64,000 bases of DNA, taken from contig JAYESD010000011.1 of the NCBI GenBank assembly GCA_036927565.1, positions 92,417,178 to 92,481,177 of the forward strand, read 5' to 3'. The position numbers and the translations under genes are program-made. The notes under the pieces are model-generated. The model did no database searches. It saw nothing but the letters and a program-made list of their open reading frames with translations, and was not told the origin of the DNA. Below, one piece after another: positions 30,913-39,865 of the stretch. This stretch comes from Tuctoria greenei (Eukaryota > Streptophyta > Magnoliopsida > Poales > Poaceae). How positions within the stretch are numbered: position 1 is the stretch's first letter; each line of letters begins with the position of its first letter.

Positions 30913-33900
30913 TGTCATGCCCGGTCATCGTAAAGATGAACAGACGCTAATCACATGTACGTCAGGATCAGTTGAATCGTACATGCGTTGACGAAAGTGA
31001 AATACCATTACATAGCCATGTTCGAATACATAAATAGTCTTACAATACGACCTGAAGGTCTACAAATACACACCACAACCTATATACAACATCTAAACAG
31101 TTCATCAAGATTAAACTACAGCGGAAAGCTAGATAGATGAGAATGGCTCCATCTCCACAGGCAGTCGCGCGAAGGATCGCCAGCCTAGCCCAAGTCTTCT
31201 GGGTTGACGAAGAAGTCTTCTGGAGCTGCTTCTTCTTCATATTCTAGTGGAAAAGTAAACGCTTGAGTACATAGAGTACTCAGCAAGTGCGGGAAGAGGA
31301 TGACATGATTGGCTAAAGCAAGGGATGGCCAATTATGGCTTAAGCACAATGCTTAGAACCTAACCTTAGCTTTCAATTAAAAATATCATAATTCAAGAAG
31401 TAATTCAACACATAATTAAAGATGATGAATGAACTTGAATCATAAATAACCACCATTTCCCAACCATAAGCTAATTATGAACTGGCCCCAAGCCGCTCTT
31501 GTCCGTGAGCACGGATGTCATGACAGTTTTACCAAATCTCTGCAGAGAGTGTACCCTTTTCCCACAAGCAGTGATTTCATCCCCTGTTGCCAGGTGGACT
31601 AAGTGAACCTCCCTGGATGCCCGTGGTAGCTAACCACATTACACACTTCCTTTGGTGTGAGGCCAGGAGATCACAACATGGTCTTTACAAAGGTACTCCC
31701 GACTAGTTCTAGCCCTCTATGGTTTCCACCACTGAGGATTCCCGAGGTAACCCTCCGCCTCAGAGCCCCCTCTAGAGCCTTGCGGTTCCCAGAGCGGTAC
31801 CCCTGCATCATTCCCCGCACCATCCAACTACTAGCATTTCATCGGGAGAAACCTAATTAATTGACCAAGCTGCCCCATCTCAGTCTTGTGGTGGTACTAT
31901 AGAGCTTAGTGGCTTCCTCCATAAAGCGGTCCTTAGAATCCGGTGGTACCAAACCCAATCCCGGGTCTCGTGCAAACTGCACCATACCAAATCTATCCAA
32001 CCACCGGATTTTTATCCACTACTATTATGTATCCACCACAACTAAAGTAATCATAAAGTTTAACATGTCACAATTGTATGAAATCTCATTCCCAATGTCT
32101 AAGCATAAATAATACCTATCTACTTCCCAACCCTCATAAGGTGACAAGGAATTATATGGAACAAGGCATGAAACATGAAATAGGACATCAATTTAATTAG
32201 CATGCATCTAACTAAAATCCTAAAATTGGTACAAGATGGTCAAGGGCACTTGCCTTCGTCAAAGACTTGGTTGTTGGTGAAGTCTTGGTCTTGGAGATTG
32301 AAGTTGGGGTCGTAGTACGACTCTAAATATATTGCCCAAGCATGGCAAAGAGAAATAAAGGCTAAAATAAGTAAAGAGCACACAACACATGGCATCAAAC
32401 ATACACATAGGCATAAAAACTCTATACTAATGCGTCCCTACGAGGTATTCATTATTTTACATATCCAAAATATGCATTTTATATTTTTCTTACATTTTTA
32501 GGATTTATTTATGGCCAAAAATCATTTTTATTGAATTTTCTATGGCCAAAATGTATTTTAAACATTTTCAACAATTTTTCCAGGGTCAAAATATATTTTA
32601 TTTGAACTCTAAAAATTAATTACAGCATAAAAACATTTTATACAAATTTTTCCTATTGTTTTTATACTTATTCCTCATTTTTATCTAATTTCTACACATT
32701 AAACACACCTATAAACAATATTCAACAATTAAATAAAAGTCCAGAGACTGAATAATAAGTTTCCTACACTCTACAGGGGCTAAATCCATAATTCTACAAA
32801 TTTCCAGGGGTTAGGTTGCTTATTTAAATGATTAAATCCAATTCCAGGGAGTCCAGGGGCTAGTTTGCTAAATTCAGGGGCTAGATCTGAATTCCACAAA
32901 AGGATAGGGGGTAGCCCGCAAGATTCCAGGGGCCACAGTGTAAAGTCAGCGGTGGGAAAGGGGTGTTTAAATGTGGGCCGTTGGATCTGAAGTGAATGCG
33001 CGGGATTTTATTAAACGAACCATTACGGGGATCTAATCCTGGCCGTTCGGTCGAAAGCGACGGCTGGGAGGCGGCCACGTCGCCTCTGGCGACACCGACA
33101 GCACACGGCGCGGCGGCGACCGAGTCCCGCAGCGGCGAGCTCGCCGGAGGAGGCCAAAACGGCGAAAATGCCACTAATTCTAAGCGTACTTTACACTAAA
33201 CGAAAGAAGAGAGGATGGGGAGCATACCTAGGGGGGTCGCGAGGTCCAAAATTAGCCGGAGAGGGGTCGGCGACGAGAGGTGGCGGCGGTTGGCATCATC
33301 ACTCGTCGGTCTTGGCGATTCCCCAGCGATCTCCCCGCTAAACCTTGCTTGGCGTGGTCCTAGTGTCACGGCAAAGGCGTTAGAGGGGATAGAAGGGTGA
33401 GGCAATCAACGGTTAGCCGGGAATGGAGGTGACCAACCGTGGCGACGGTGAGGCTAGGGTTCGCACGCGAGGAGGGAGAAAGAGAGGGGGAGAGGGAAAT
33501 TTTATAGAGGGGATGAGTGCGGCGGTTGCTGGCGCGCGCGCAGGGGGTTTTCCTAGGGTGGATGCGTGCGTAGGGCGACGGTTGGAGGGGGGGTGCGGCG
33601 TGGGCGCGGCGCGGGAAAGAGGGAGGCGACAGTTGCTCGGTGGGGGAGATGACAAGCGGGCCCCGCCCGACAGAGAGAGAAGAGAGAGGGGGTGGGGAGG
33701 GGTTTGCACCGAGGGTGAGAAGGGAATAGATGGGCCGGGGTGGGGAAATTTGGCTCAACAGGGGGTTTTATTCTTTTCTTTTTCTTTTTCCATTCTTTTC
33801 TTTGATTTGATTTCAAATTCAAATTTAAATCGTTTGTAACACGTTTGAACTTCAAAAATTCACACAAAAATGCAACCTACAAAGCACTATAGTTTGATCA

Positions 33901-33930
33901 AATTTTATTATATGAAATATGGATGTTACA
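30913..33930 (-). repeat. 3' LTR of the Tekay element
   Basis: 3018 bases, highly similar along its length to 39866-42891. It is AT-rich on the left (U5 side) and GC-rich from about 32980 to 33750. The minus-strand TATAAAA at 33500-33506 precedes a CT-rich tract, a common grass core-promoter arrangement. Open frames within the GC-rich part (33196-33867) look like by-products of composition. Confidence 0.95.
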
Positions 33931-33951
33931 ACTCTACCCCCCTTAAAAGGA
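33931..33951 (-). promoter_or_regulatory. polypurine tract of the Tekay element
   Basis: AAGGGGGGTAGAGT on the minus strand, immediately inside the 3' LTR. Site of plus-strand DNA priming. Confidence 0.88.
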
Positions 33952-33976
33952 ATCCCGCCCTCAAGATTCGGACGTC

Positions 33977-34276
33977 CTAAGAGAATAGATGAGGGAACTC
34001 CGCCTTGAGATCTTCTTCTCTTTCCCATGTTGCTTCTGCCTCTGAGTGATGTTTCCATTGCACCTTACACATGCGAATGACTTTGTTTCTGGTAACCTTT
34101 TCTAATGTCTCAAGTATCTTGACAGGTTGTTCCACATAAGACAAATCTTCTTGTACATCGACTGCTTCCATAGGCAATCGTTCCTCAGACACTCTCAGAC
34201 ACTTCTTAAGTTGTGACACATGAAATACATTATGTACATCTGACAAGTGTGGTGGAAGCTCAATCTGATAAGCCAC
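33977..34276 (-). pseudogene. pol: Tekay integrase C-terminus with chromodomain
   Basis: PPHLSDVHNVFHVSQLKK is the conserved integrase end. After about 25 residues comes a chromodomain, roughly EQPVKILETLEKV...VIRMCKVQWKHHSEAEATWE, ending LKAEFPHLFS and a stop at 33977. Chromodomains of this family are thought to guide integration to heterochromatin through histone H3 marks. Only the VQW and ATWE parts of the usual aromatic cage are evident; the first aromatic appears to be missing, as in many plant chromoviruses. A TGA codon just upstream (about 34283, after GPFEILE) separates it from the integrase core in this copy. Confidence 0.88.
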
Positions 34277-34285
34277 TTCACCTCG

Positions 34286-35342
34286 TCATTCGAGTATCTC
34301 GAACGGACCAATGTAGCGGGGTGACAACTTGCCTCTTACTTTAAATCTTCTCAACCCTCTCATAGGTGACACCTTCAAGTACACATAATCACCAACCTCA
34401 AATGTTAGATCACGCCTTCGAGTATCCGCATAACTCTTCTGTCTTGTTTGGGCTGCCTTTGGGTTCTTCTGAATTTCTTGCACTTGTCTTTCAGCCTCTT
34501 TCAACACATCAGGACCAAAGACTTGGCTTTCCCCAGTTTGATTCCAAAACAACGGTGTCCTACATTTCCGTCCATACAATGCTTCAAAAGGAGACATTTT
34601 CAAACTGGCCTGATAACTATTGTTGTAAGAAAATTCGGCATATGGCAGATTCTTATCCCAACTTTGGCTATTCTTTAGAGCACACACTCTTAACATGTCT
34701 TCTAATATCTGGTTGGTGCGTTCTGTCTGACCGTCAGTCTGAGGATGATACGCCGAACTAAAGTAGATGGGTATCCATTGATTCATGCAACTTCTGCCAG
34801 AATCTTGAGGTGAATTGAGTGCCTCGATCTGAAATAATCTTCTTAGGAACTCCATGTAAGCATACAATCCTGGAGATATACAATTCTGCCAGCTTGGGAC
34901 CATTGTAAGTTTCTTTCATGGGAATAAAGTGAGCAAGTTTAGTCAAACAATCCACTATGACCCATATAGAACCATATCCAGACTATGTTCTTGGTAGTCC
35001 CACAATGAAATCCATACTAATTTCTTCCCATTTCCATTCCGGCACTTTGATCGGTTACAACAACCTTGCTGGTCTTTGCTGTTCCGCCTTAATCAATTGA
35101 CATGTATCACATATGGCCACATATTCTGCTACATCCCTTTTCATTCCATGCCACCAATATCGATCTTTAAGGTCTTGATACATCTTTGTGCTTCCGGGAT
35201 GAATGGAGTATGATGAGTTATGAGCTTCCCTTAGTATCAACTCTCTAATCTCCTTGATATCTAGAACACAAATCCTCTTTCCAAGCCATAGGGTTCCTTG
35301 TTCATCCTCCCTAAAGTTCGGAGCTTTTCCCTTCTTCATCAA
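34286..35342 (-). pseudogene. pol: Tekay integrase
   Basis: The zinc domain (HNSSYSIHPGSTKM...CDTCQ, 35055-35342), the first catalytic Asp (around VIVDCLTKLAHF), the second (IISDRGTQF) and the Glu (QTDGQTERTNQ) can all be seen, as can the GPY/F-type SPRYIGPFEILE. The reading is broken by TAG/TAA stops near 35055 and 34982 and a frame change near 34760-34900. The three catalytic residues themselves are intact. Confidence 0.88.
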
Positions 35343-35468
35343 CTGCTTGATCTCCTAGACCTTCTCATCATTCTTTTGTCCTTCTCGTATATCACGTTCA
35401 AGGGTTGAGTCCACTTCCATAGCAACTGCTTCAGCACTAGAAACTAGGCATAAATTTAACCTTGCAAA

Positions 35469-37313
35469 CTATTCACATAACTGGGGTTGAAGAGCTTGTA
35501 CTAACAAGTTATTACATTGTCCTTTTCTGCTTAGAGCATCAGCGACCACATTAGCCTTTCCTGGATGGTAGTTGATTTCCACATTGAAGTCATTTATTAA
35601 CTCCAACCAACGACGTTGTCTGAGATTAAGATCTGGTTGTGTGAATATATACTTCAAGATCTTGTGATCCGTGTATATCTCGGTTCTTTTTCCCATCAAG
35701 TAGTGTCTCCATATCTTCAATGCATGGACAACAACTGCTAATTCTAAATCATGTGTTGGATAATTCCTCTCATGTTTCCGAAGCTGTCTTGAAGCATAGG
35801 CTACAACATGTCCTCCTTGCATTAAGACACATCCTAAGCCATGACCAGATGCATCACAATAAACTACAAATTCCTTCTGCATATCAGGCATCACCAATAC
35901 CGGTGCACTGGTTAACCTCTTCTTCAACTCGGCAAAGCTTACTTCACATTCGGGGGTCCACTTGAAAGCAACTACTTTCTCAAGCAACTTGGTTAGTAGT
36001 CGAGAGATCTTTGAAAATCCCTCGATGAATCGACGGTAATAACCAGCCATGCCTAAGAATCTCCGTATATCATGTACACTCTCAGGTGTTTCCCATTTAA
36101 GGACACCGGCCACTTTGCCTGGATCCACTGCTATACCTCCTTCAGATATGACATGACCCAAAAATGACACTTTCTTTAGCCAAAACCCACACTTACAAAT
36201 TTTGGCATATAATTGGTGTTGGTGAAGCTTCTGTAGAGCCATCCTGATGTGCTCCTCATGCCCTTCTTCAGTCTTGGAGTAGATAAGTATGTCGTCGATG
36301 AACACCACTACAAACTTGTCCATGTACTCCATGAATACCTTGTTCATTAGATACATAAAGTATGCCGGAGCATTGGTCAATCCAAACAACATAACTGTAT
36401 ACTCATATAATCCATATCGAGTGACAAATGCAGTCTTGGGAATATCTGAGGTCCTAATCTTCAGTTGATGATAACCCGAGCGAAGATCAATCTTAGAGAA
36501 CACACATGCTCCTCTCAACTGATCAAATAAATCTTCTATTCTTGGCAGTGGGTACTTATTCTTGATTGTTACCGCATTTAAGGCACGGTAATCCACACAC
36601 AACCTTTGAGTACCATCCTTCTTAGGTACACATATGACTGGTGCTCCCCAAGGCGATGATCTAGGACGAATATATCCTTTCCCCAATAACTCCTCAATAT
36701 GATCTTTTAGTTCAGCTAGTTTTTTAGCATCCATTCTATACGGCCTCTTATATATTGGGGCCGTTCCAGGTACTAATTCAATGACAAACTCAATCTCTCG
36801 ATCAGGGGGCATACCTGGTAAGTCATCTGGGAATACATCCGGAAACTCAGTCACAACCCTGATGCCTTCTGTACTCTCAAGATGGTTGAGTTGTACAAAT
36901 GCCTCTTGTGTCTGATCTGGCTTGAACTCCACTGTAATGCCATCTGGGTGTGTTAAGCAAACTGTCCTAGTTGCACAATGAATTACTCCCTGATTCTTTG
37001 TCAACCAGTCCATTCCTAGAATGATGTCTAATCCTTGTGAGTCCAACACTATTAGGTTGGCCCAAAAGACTACCCCCCTTATGTTTATACTCACTTTACG
37101 GCATAGATGCCTTGCCACCATCTCTCCTCCAGGAGAGTTTATCAACAATGGCCGATTCAAGAATGCAACTACCATGTCATGCTTCTTTATGAAATATTTG
37201 GATATAAATGAATGTGTAGCACCCGAATCAAACAATATTGTGGCAGGGTGGGGATTTGTAGAAAATGTACCGATCACCACATCAGGTGCTTCCTGTGCTT
37301 GCTCCAAAGTCAC
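35469..37313 (-). CDS. pol: Tekay protease, reverse transcriptase and RNase H, open frame
   Basis: 614 continuous codons. Protease ILFDSGATHSFIS (Asp-Ser-Gly) is at about residue 30, and RT runs from about 170 to 400 with YRMDAKKLAELK, SSPWGAPVICVPKKDG and the catalytic VVVFIDDILIYSK. RNase H is at about 430-590 with VYCDASGHGLGCVLMQ, LELAVVVHAL and IYTDHKIL, then ANVVADALSRKGQ. All catalytic residues expected for the family are present. The frame begins after the zinc knuckle; a TAG (about 37338-37340) lies between the knuckle and this start. It ends at a TAG at 35469 where integrase should continue. Confidence 0.92.
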   Translation of the reverse strand: MTLEQAQEAPDVVIGTFSTNPHPATILFDSGATHSFISKYFIKKHDMVVAFLNRPLLINSPGGEMVARHLCRKVSINIRGVVFWANLIVLDSQGLDIILGMDWLTKNQGVIHCATRTVCLTHPDGITVEFKPDQTQEAFVQLNHLESTEGIRVVTEFPDVFPDDLPGMPPDREIEFVIELVPGTAPIYKRPYRMDAKKLAELKDHIEELLGKGYIRPRSSPWGAPVICVPKKDGTQRLCVDYRALNAVTIKNKYPLPRIEDLFDQLRGACVFSKIDLRSGYHQLKIRTSDIPKTAFVTRYGLYEYTVMLFGLTNAPAYFMYLMNKVFMEYMDKFVVVFIDDILIYSKTEEGHEEHIRMALQKLHQHQLYAKICKCGFWLKKVSFLGHVISEGGIAVDPGKVAGVLKWETPESVHDIRRFLGMAGYYRRFIEGFSKISRLLTKLLEKVVAFKWTPECEVSFAELKKRLTSAPVLVMPDMQKEFVVYCDASGHGLGCVLMQGGHVVAYASRQLRKHERNYPTHDLELAVVVHALKIWRHYLMGKRTEIYTDHKILKYIFTQPDLNLRQRRWLELINDFNVEINYHPGKANVVADALSRKGQCNNLLVQALQPQLCE

Positions 37314-37414
37314 ATGATTGACACGTCCAGGTGGGTTCTACTGCTTCTTTGGGCAACTGTTGGAGTAGTGTACCCATTCTCCACACTTGTAGCATTGAAC
37401 CCCGCAGCATTGTT

Positions 37415-38500
37415 CTAGCCCTTGTTACCTCCTGATTGATTTCTTGGGGGTTGACCATTGGGACGGTTAGCTTGAGCTGAAGGGCAAGGGGGTTGCATAT
37501 GCTGGCAAGGGGGTTGCATTGGCTGGCGTGGAGGCTGTTGCTGTTGGCGCATTTGCTGATTGTAGGGAGTGGGTGGCCTGTAGTTGGAGTTTGGAAATAT
37601 CTGTCCCGAGTAGTTCATAGGACGAATCATCTGGTTTGTAGGCTGAGGGTTGAGACGAGGGCATACATTGCTACTAGAGGCATGGCTCAGAGCCAACTTC
37701 CTCTTCCTTTCATCATAATCCAGTTCTTTCTTAGTCCTCTCCACCTCAAAATCTTTGTCAACCAACTTCTGAAAGTCGCTGTAGTCGCTGGAAGACATGG
37801 CAAACTTCAACCCATTGTCCAGTCCATTCTTGAAACGGAATTGTTTCTTGGAATCAGTATCCACATCGGTTGGGGCATAGCGGGATAACTGGGTGAATGC
37901 ATTCAAGTAGGCCCTCACAGTCTTACGGCCCTGCTTTAACATAAGGAACTCCTCACGTCTTGCTTGTATTTCTCCCTCAGGCCCAAAGTGATTGCGGAAA
38001 TTGGTCCTGAATTCTTCCCAAGTAATGTTCTCCAGATCCTGGTGGGCTTCAGTGAAGGCAGTCCACCAGTCAGCTGCCGGTCCTTGGAGTTGATGGGAGG
38101 CTAATAGTACCTTCTCTCTTCGTTCATAGTGTATGAGCCTCAACTTGCTTTCAACCGTTCGAAGCCAATCATCGGCATCCATTGGTTCAGTGACTGTGGC
38201 AAAGGTGGGTGGATGTGTGTTAAGGAAGTCCCTTAGAAAGGACCTGGGTGGAAAAGGTGGTGGTGGTGGTGGTGGAAGGTTGTATTGTGGTGGTGGTGGG
38301 GGTGGGGCTTGCTGTAGGTTGGTAACAATCTGGGTGAGGTTGTTGAGCAGTTGGGTTTGAATGGCCATCATCTGCTGCATTTGCTGCGCTGCTGGGGCTC
38401 CTCGAGCACCCCTACCATTCCATCCTGGCACACCTCCAAGTCCTTCCTCTTGGGGCACAGCACCCCTTCCACGACCTCTACCTCTACCTCTTCCAGCCAT
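37415..38500 (-). pseudogene. gag: Tekay gag
   Basis: I place the start at ATG 38498-38500 (MAGRGRGRGRGRG), not at the upstream in-frame ATG 38626. The Arg-Gly start follows directly on a polypyrimidine-CAG acceptor, and the preceding 42 codons are hydrophobic and unlike gag. Features: RG repeats, a Pro-rich run (about residues 65-85), capsid core with MDADDWLRTVE, ADWWTAF, RYAPTDV and DFQKLVDKDFEVERT, then a Gln/Pro-rich tail. The zinc knuckle CYKCGEWVHYSNSC (about 37345-37390) is in the next frame, so a small indel near 37415 truncates gag here. Confidence 0.88.
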
Positions 38501-38515
38501 CTGTATAGGGAATAA
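38501..38515 (-). promoter_or_regulatory. putative 3' splice acceptor at gag start
   Basis: The minus strand reads TTATTCCCTATACAG directly followed by the gag ATG. The pyrimidine-rich tract plus CAG fits a plant acceptor. Element A has the same arrangement (TTGCTTTTCTCCAG before its gag ATG at 2510). Confidence 0.5.
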
Positions 38516-38565
38516 TTGAAACTTTAGGACAATATATAAGATATAGAAGGGTACGCTATGGCAAA

Positions 38566-38591
38566 CGGTCCCAACTACATGCATCAAGGGA
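38566..38591 (-). promoter_or_regulatory. conserved 26-base block upstream of gag
   Basis: It matches 2543-2568 in element A at 24 of 26 positions by my count (core CCAACTA-ATGCATCAAGGGA), although the flanks differ. It lies 65 and 33 bases upstream of the two gag ATGs. Possible roles are RNA packaging, dimerisation or a splicing signal; none is shown. Confidence 0.5.
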
Positions 38592-38633
38592 AACATATAT
38601 ATAAAGCAAGCAAATTCATTAACCAACTAGTGC

Positions 38634-38742
38634 GGATGTGGACACGATGCTAATGCATTTCACAACTCGCACAACACACTAACAAGCCTATATACAAATG
38701 ACGTGGATGTGGACAGGATGCCGAAGCATTCCACAACTCACG
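38634..38742. repeat. 70-base tandem duplication in the gag leader
   Basis: GGATGTGGACACGATGC...CACAACTC at 38634 recurs at 38704 with a few changes. Element A has one related copy (about 2598-2635). Confidence 0.65.
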
Positions 38743-38883
38743 TCGCACACACACACACAACATAAAGCAAACTAATACAATACCAAATATAATACAACTC
38801 AAGACTAGAGATGGCACAGCTACATGCTCCTACATACTAAGGATAGGTGTCTTGAGTCGTCCAACAGGGTAACAAGTCTACCC

Positions 38884-39651
38884 CTACTCGTCGGAGTCCT
38901 CCTCGGTCTCCTCCTCGGGATCCTCCTCCTCCGTGTCCTCCCCCGATCTCACGGGTGAGTTCTCACGACGATTCGGAGAGTTCGGATCCCACAGCTCAAC
39001 ATCCAAAGCGTACTGAGGAGAGTTCGGGTCGGCTGCGGTGATCCTCGCGTAGCATCGTCGAAGTCGCTCGTAGCTGTCAACAAGGTCCCTGCTGTCCTGA
39101 AGCTCCTACTGACAACGCTGGAGTCGTGAAGACAACTCCACAACGTCGTCCACAAGCGTCTCGCACTGTGCGTGGTGCAGAGGCCCCTTGACGCCACGTC
39201 CAGTGAAGTTGGCTGTGCCACTAGGGCGCTGAGGGGTGAAGGCATGCTCCGTGCACCCGAGGCGGAACCTGTGGGCGTGACTCCAGTAGGTAGTCGCCTC
39301 CCATGTAGCATCCTCCTCAGCCGCACGCTGGGAGCTCCTCCAAGCCGGAGAGAAGTGTGAGTGCAGCAGCTCCGAGTCGTAGTAGACGGACAGCTGGGAA
39401 AACCACTCCAGTCTACCAGGAGAGGGTACAGAAACCCTGGTGGTGTGGTAGACTAAGTGAACACGGTACTCACGGTACCCCGCTGCCCGAAGAAGAGAGA
39501 GAAGACGGGCACGCATCCTCGGAACAACACGTCCAGAAGAGATCAGCACGGTCTCCCTCCTGGGTGTGTGAGGTGCGGAGCGGCTGGCTAGGGCGTGGTG
39601 AGGAACACGACCCCCAGTCGACTTACGCGCCGTCTGCTTGGTGCGCGCCAT
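38884..39651 (-). pseudogene. Tekay extra ORF (orf0-like) with histone H3 tail mimic; one internal TAG
   Basis: The ORF starts at ATG 39649-39651. The protein begins MARTKQTARKSTGG, identical to histone H3 from Met to Gly13, then RVPHHALASRSAP, which aligns loosely to H3 14-30. Codon 182 is TAG (39106-39108). The frame then stays open for 73 more codons to a TAG at 38884-38886 and ends in an acidic tail (14 of the last 20 residues Asp/Glu). In between are a basic, Arg-rich part (to about residue 60), an aromatic/Trp-rich part (about 70-125) and a likely helical region around the TAG. I recognise no enzyme domain and no H3 globular fold. It sits upstream of gag on the coding strand, preceded at once by TTTGTAG. 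The TAG looks like a recent CAG-to-TAG change. Function is unknown. Confidence 0.85.
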
Positions 39652-39680
39652 CTACAAACATTTGAAAAGAAGAGAGTAAG
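39652..39680 (-). promoter_or_regulatory. putative 3' splice acceptor at the histone-mimic ORF
   Basis: The minus strand reads CTCTCTTCTTTTCAAATGTT then TGTAG, abutting the ORF's ATG. An ATG inside this tract (39659-39661) is out of frame and would open a 12-codon decoy if unspliced. Splicing at TTTGTAG would remove it and make the mimic's ATG the first of the exon. Confidence 0.5.
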
Positions 39681-39849
39681 ATCAATAATCAATAAATTAA
39701 GTTAGAATTAAAAAAATAAGCACAACAAGATAAGAAGCACAAGGGTTGAGATGGGAAACACAAAGTTTTGGAAATACTATTTTATAAGAAAATAGTATAG
39801 TCCTTATTTTCGACCATTTCTAACTAGGCTTGCATCCTACGGGCAACAC

Positions 39850-39862
39850 GGCTCTGATACCA
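39850..39862 (-). promoter_or_regulatory. primer-binding site of the Tekay element
   Basis: TGGTATCAGAGCC on the minus strand, three bases inside the 5' LTR; complementary to initiator Met tRNA. Confidence 0.93.
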
Positions 39863-39865
39863 CTT

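Noticed and set aside
33196..33867. Several open frames on both strands in the GC-rich part of the Tekay LTR
   Set aside because: They appear in both LTRs with differing lengths, lack domains and lie around the promoter; composition explains them.
38500..38626. Upstream ATG giving gag a 42-residue hydrophobic extension
   Set aside because: The extension is unlike gag and runs through the putative acceptor; MAGRGRGRG at 38500 matches a gag start better.
39106..39108. TAG as a programmed readthrough signal in the mimic ORF
   Set aside because: No typical readthrough context (CARYYA) follows: the next bases are GAGCTT. A nonsense mutation is simpler.
38949..39326. Open frame overlapping the histone-mimic ORF in another frame (MRLRRMLHGRRL...)
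   Set aside because: It is a shadow of the GC-rich mimic ORF; the mimic frame has the recognisable start and the acidic tail.
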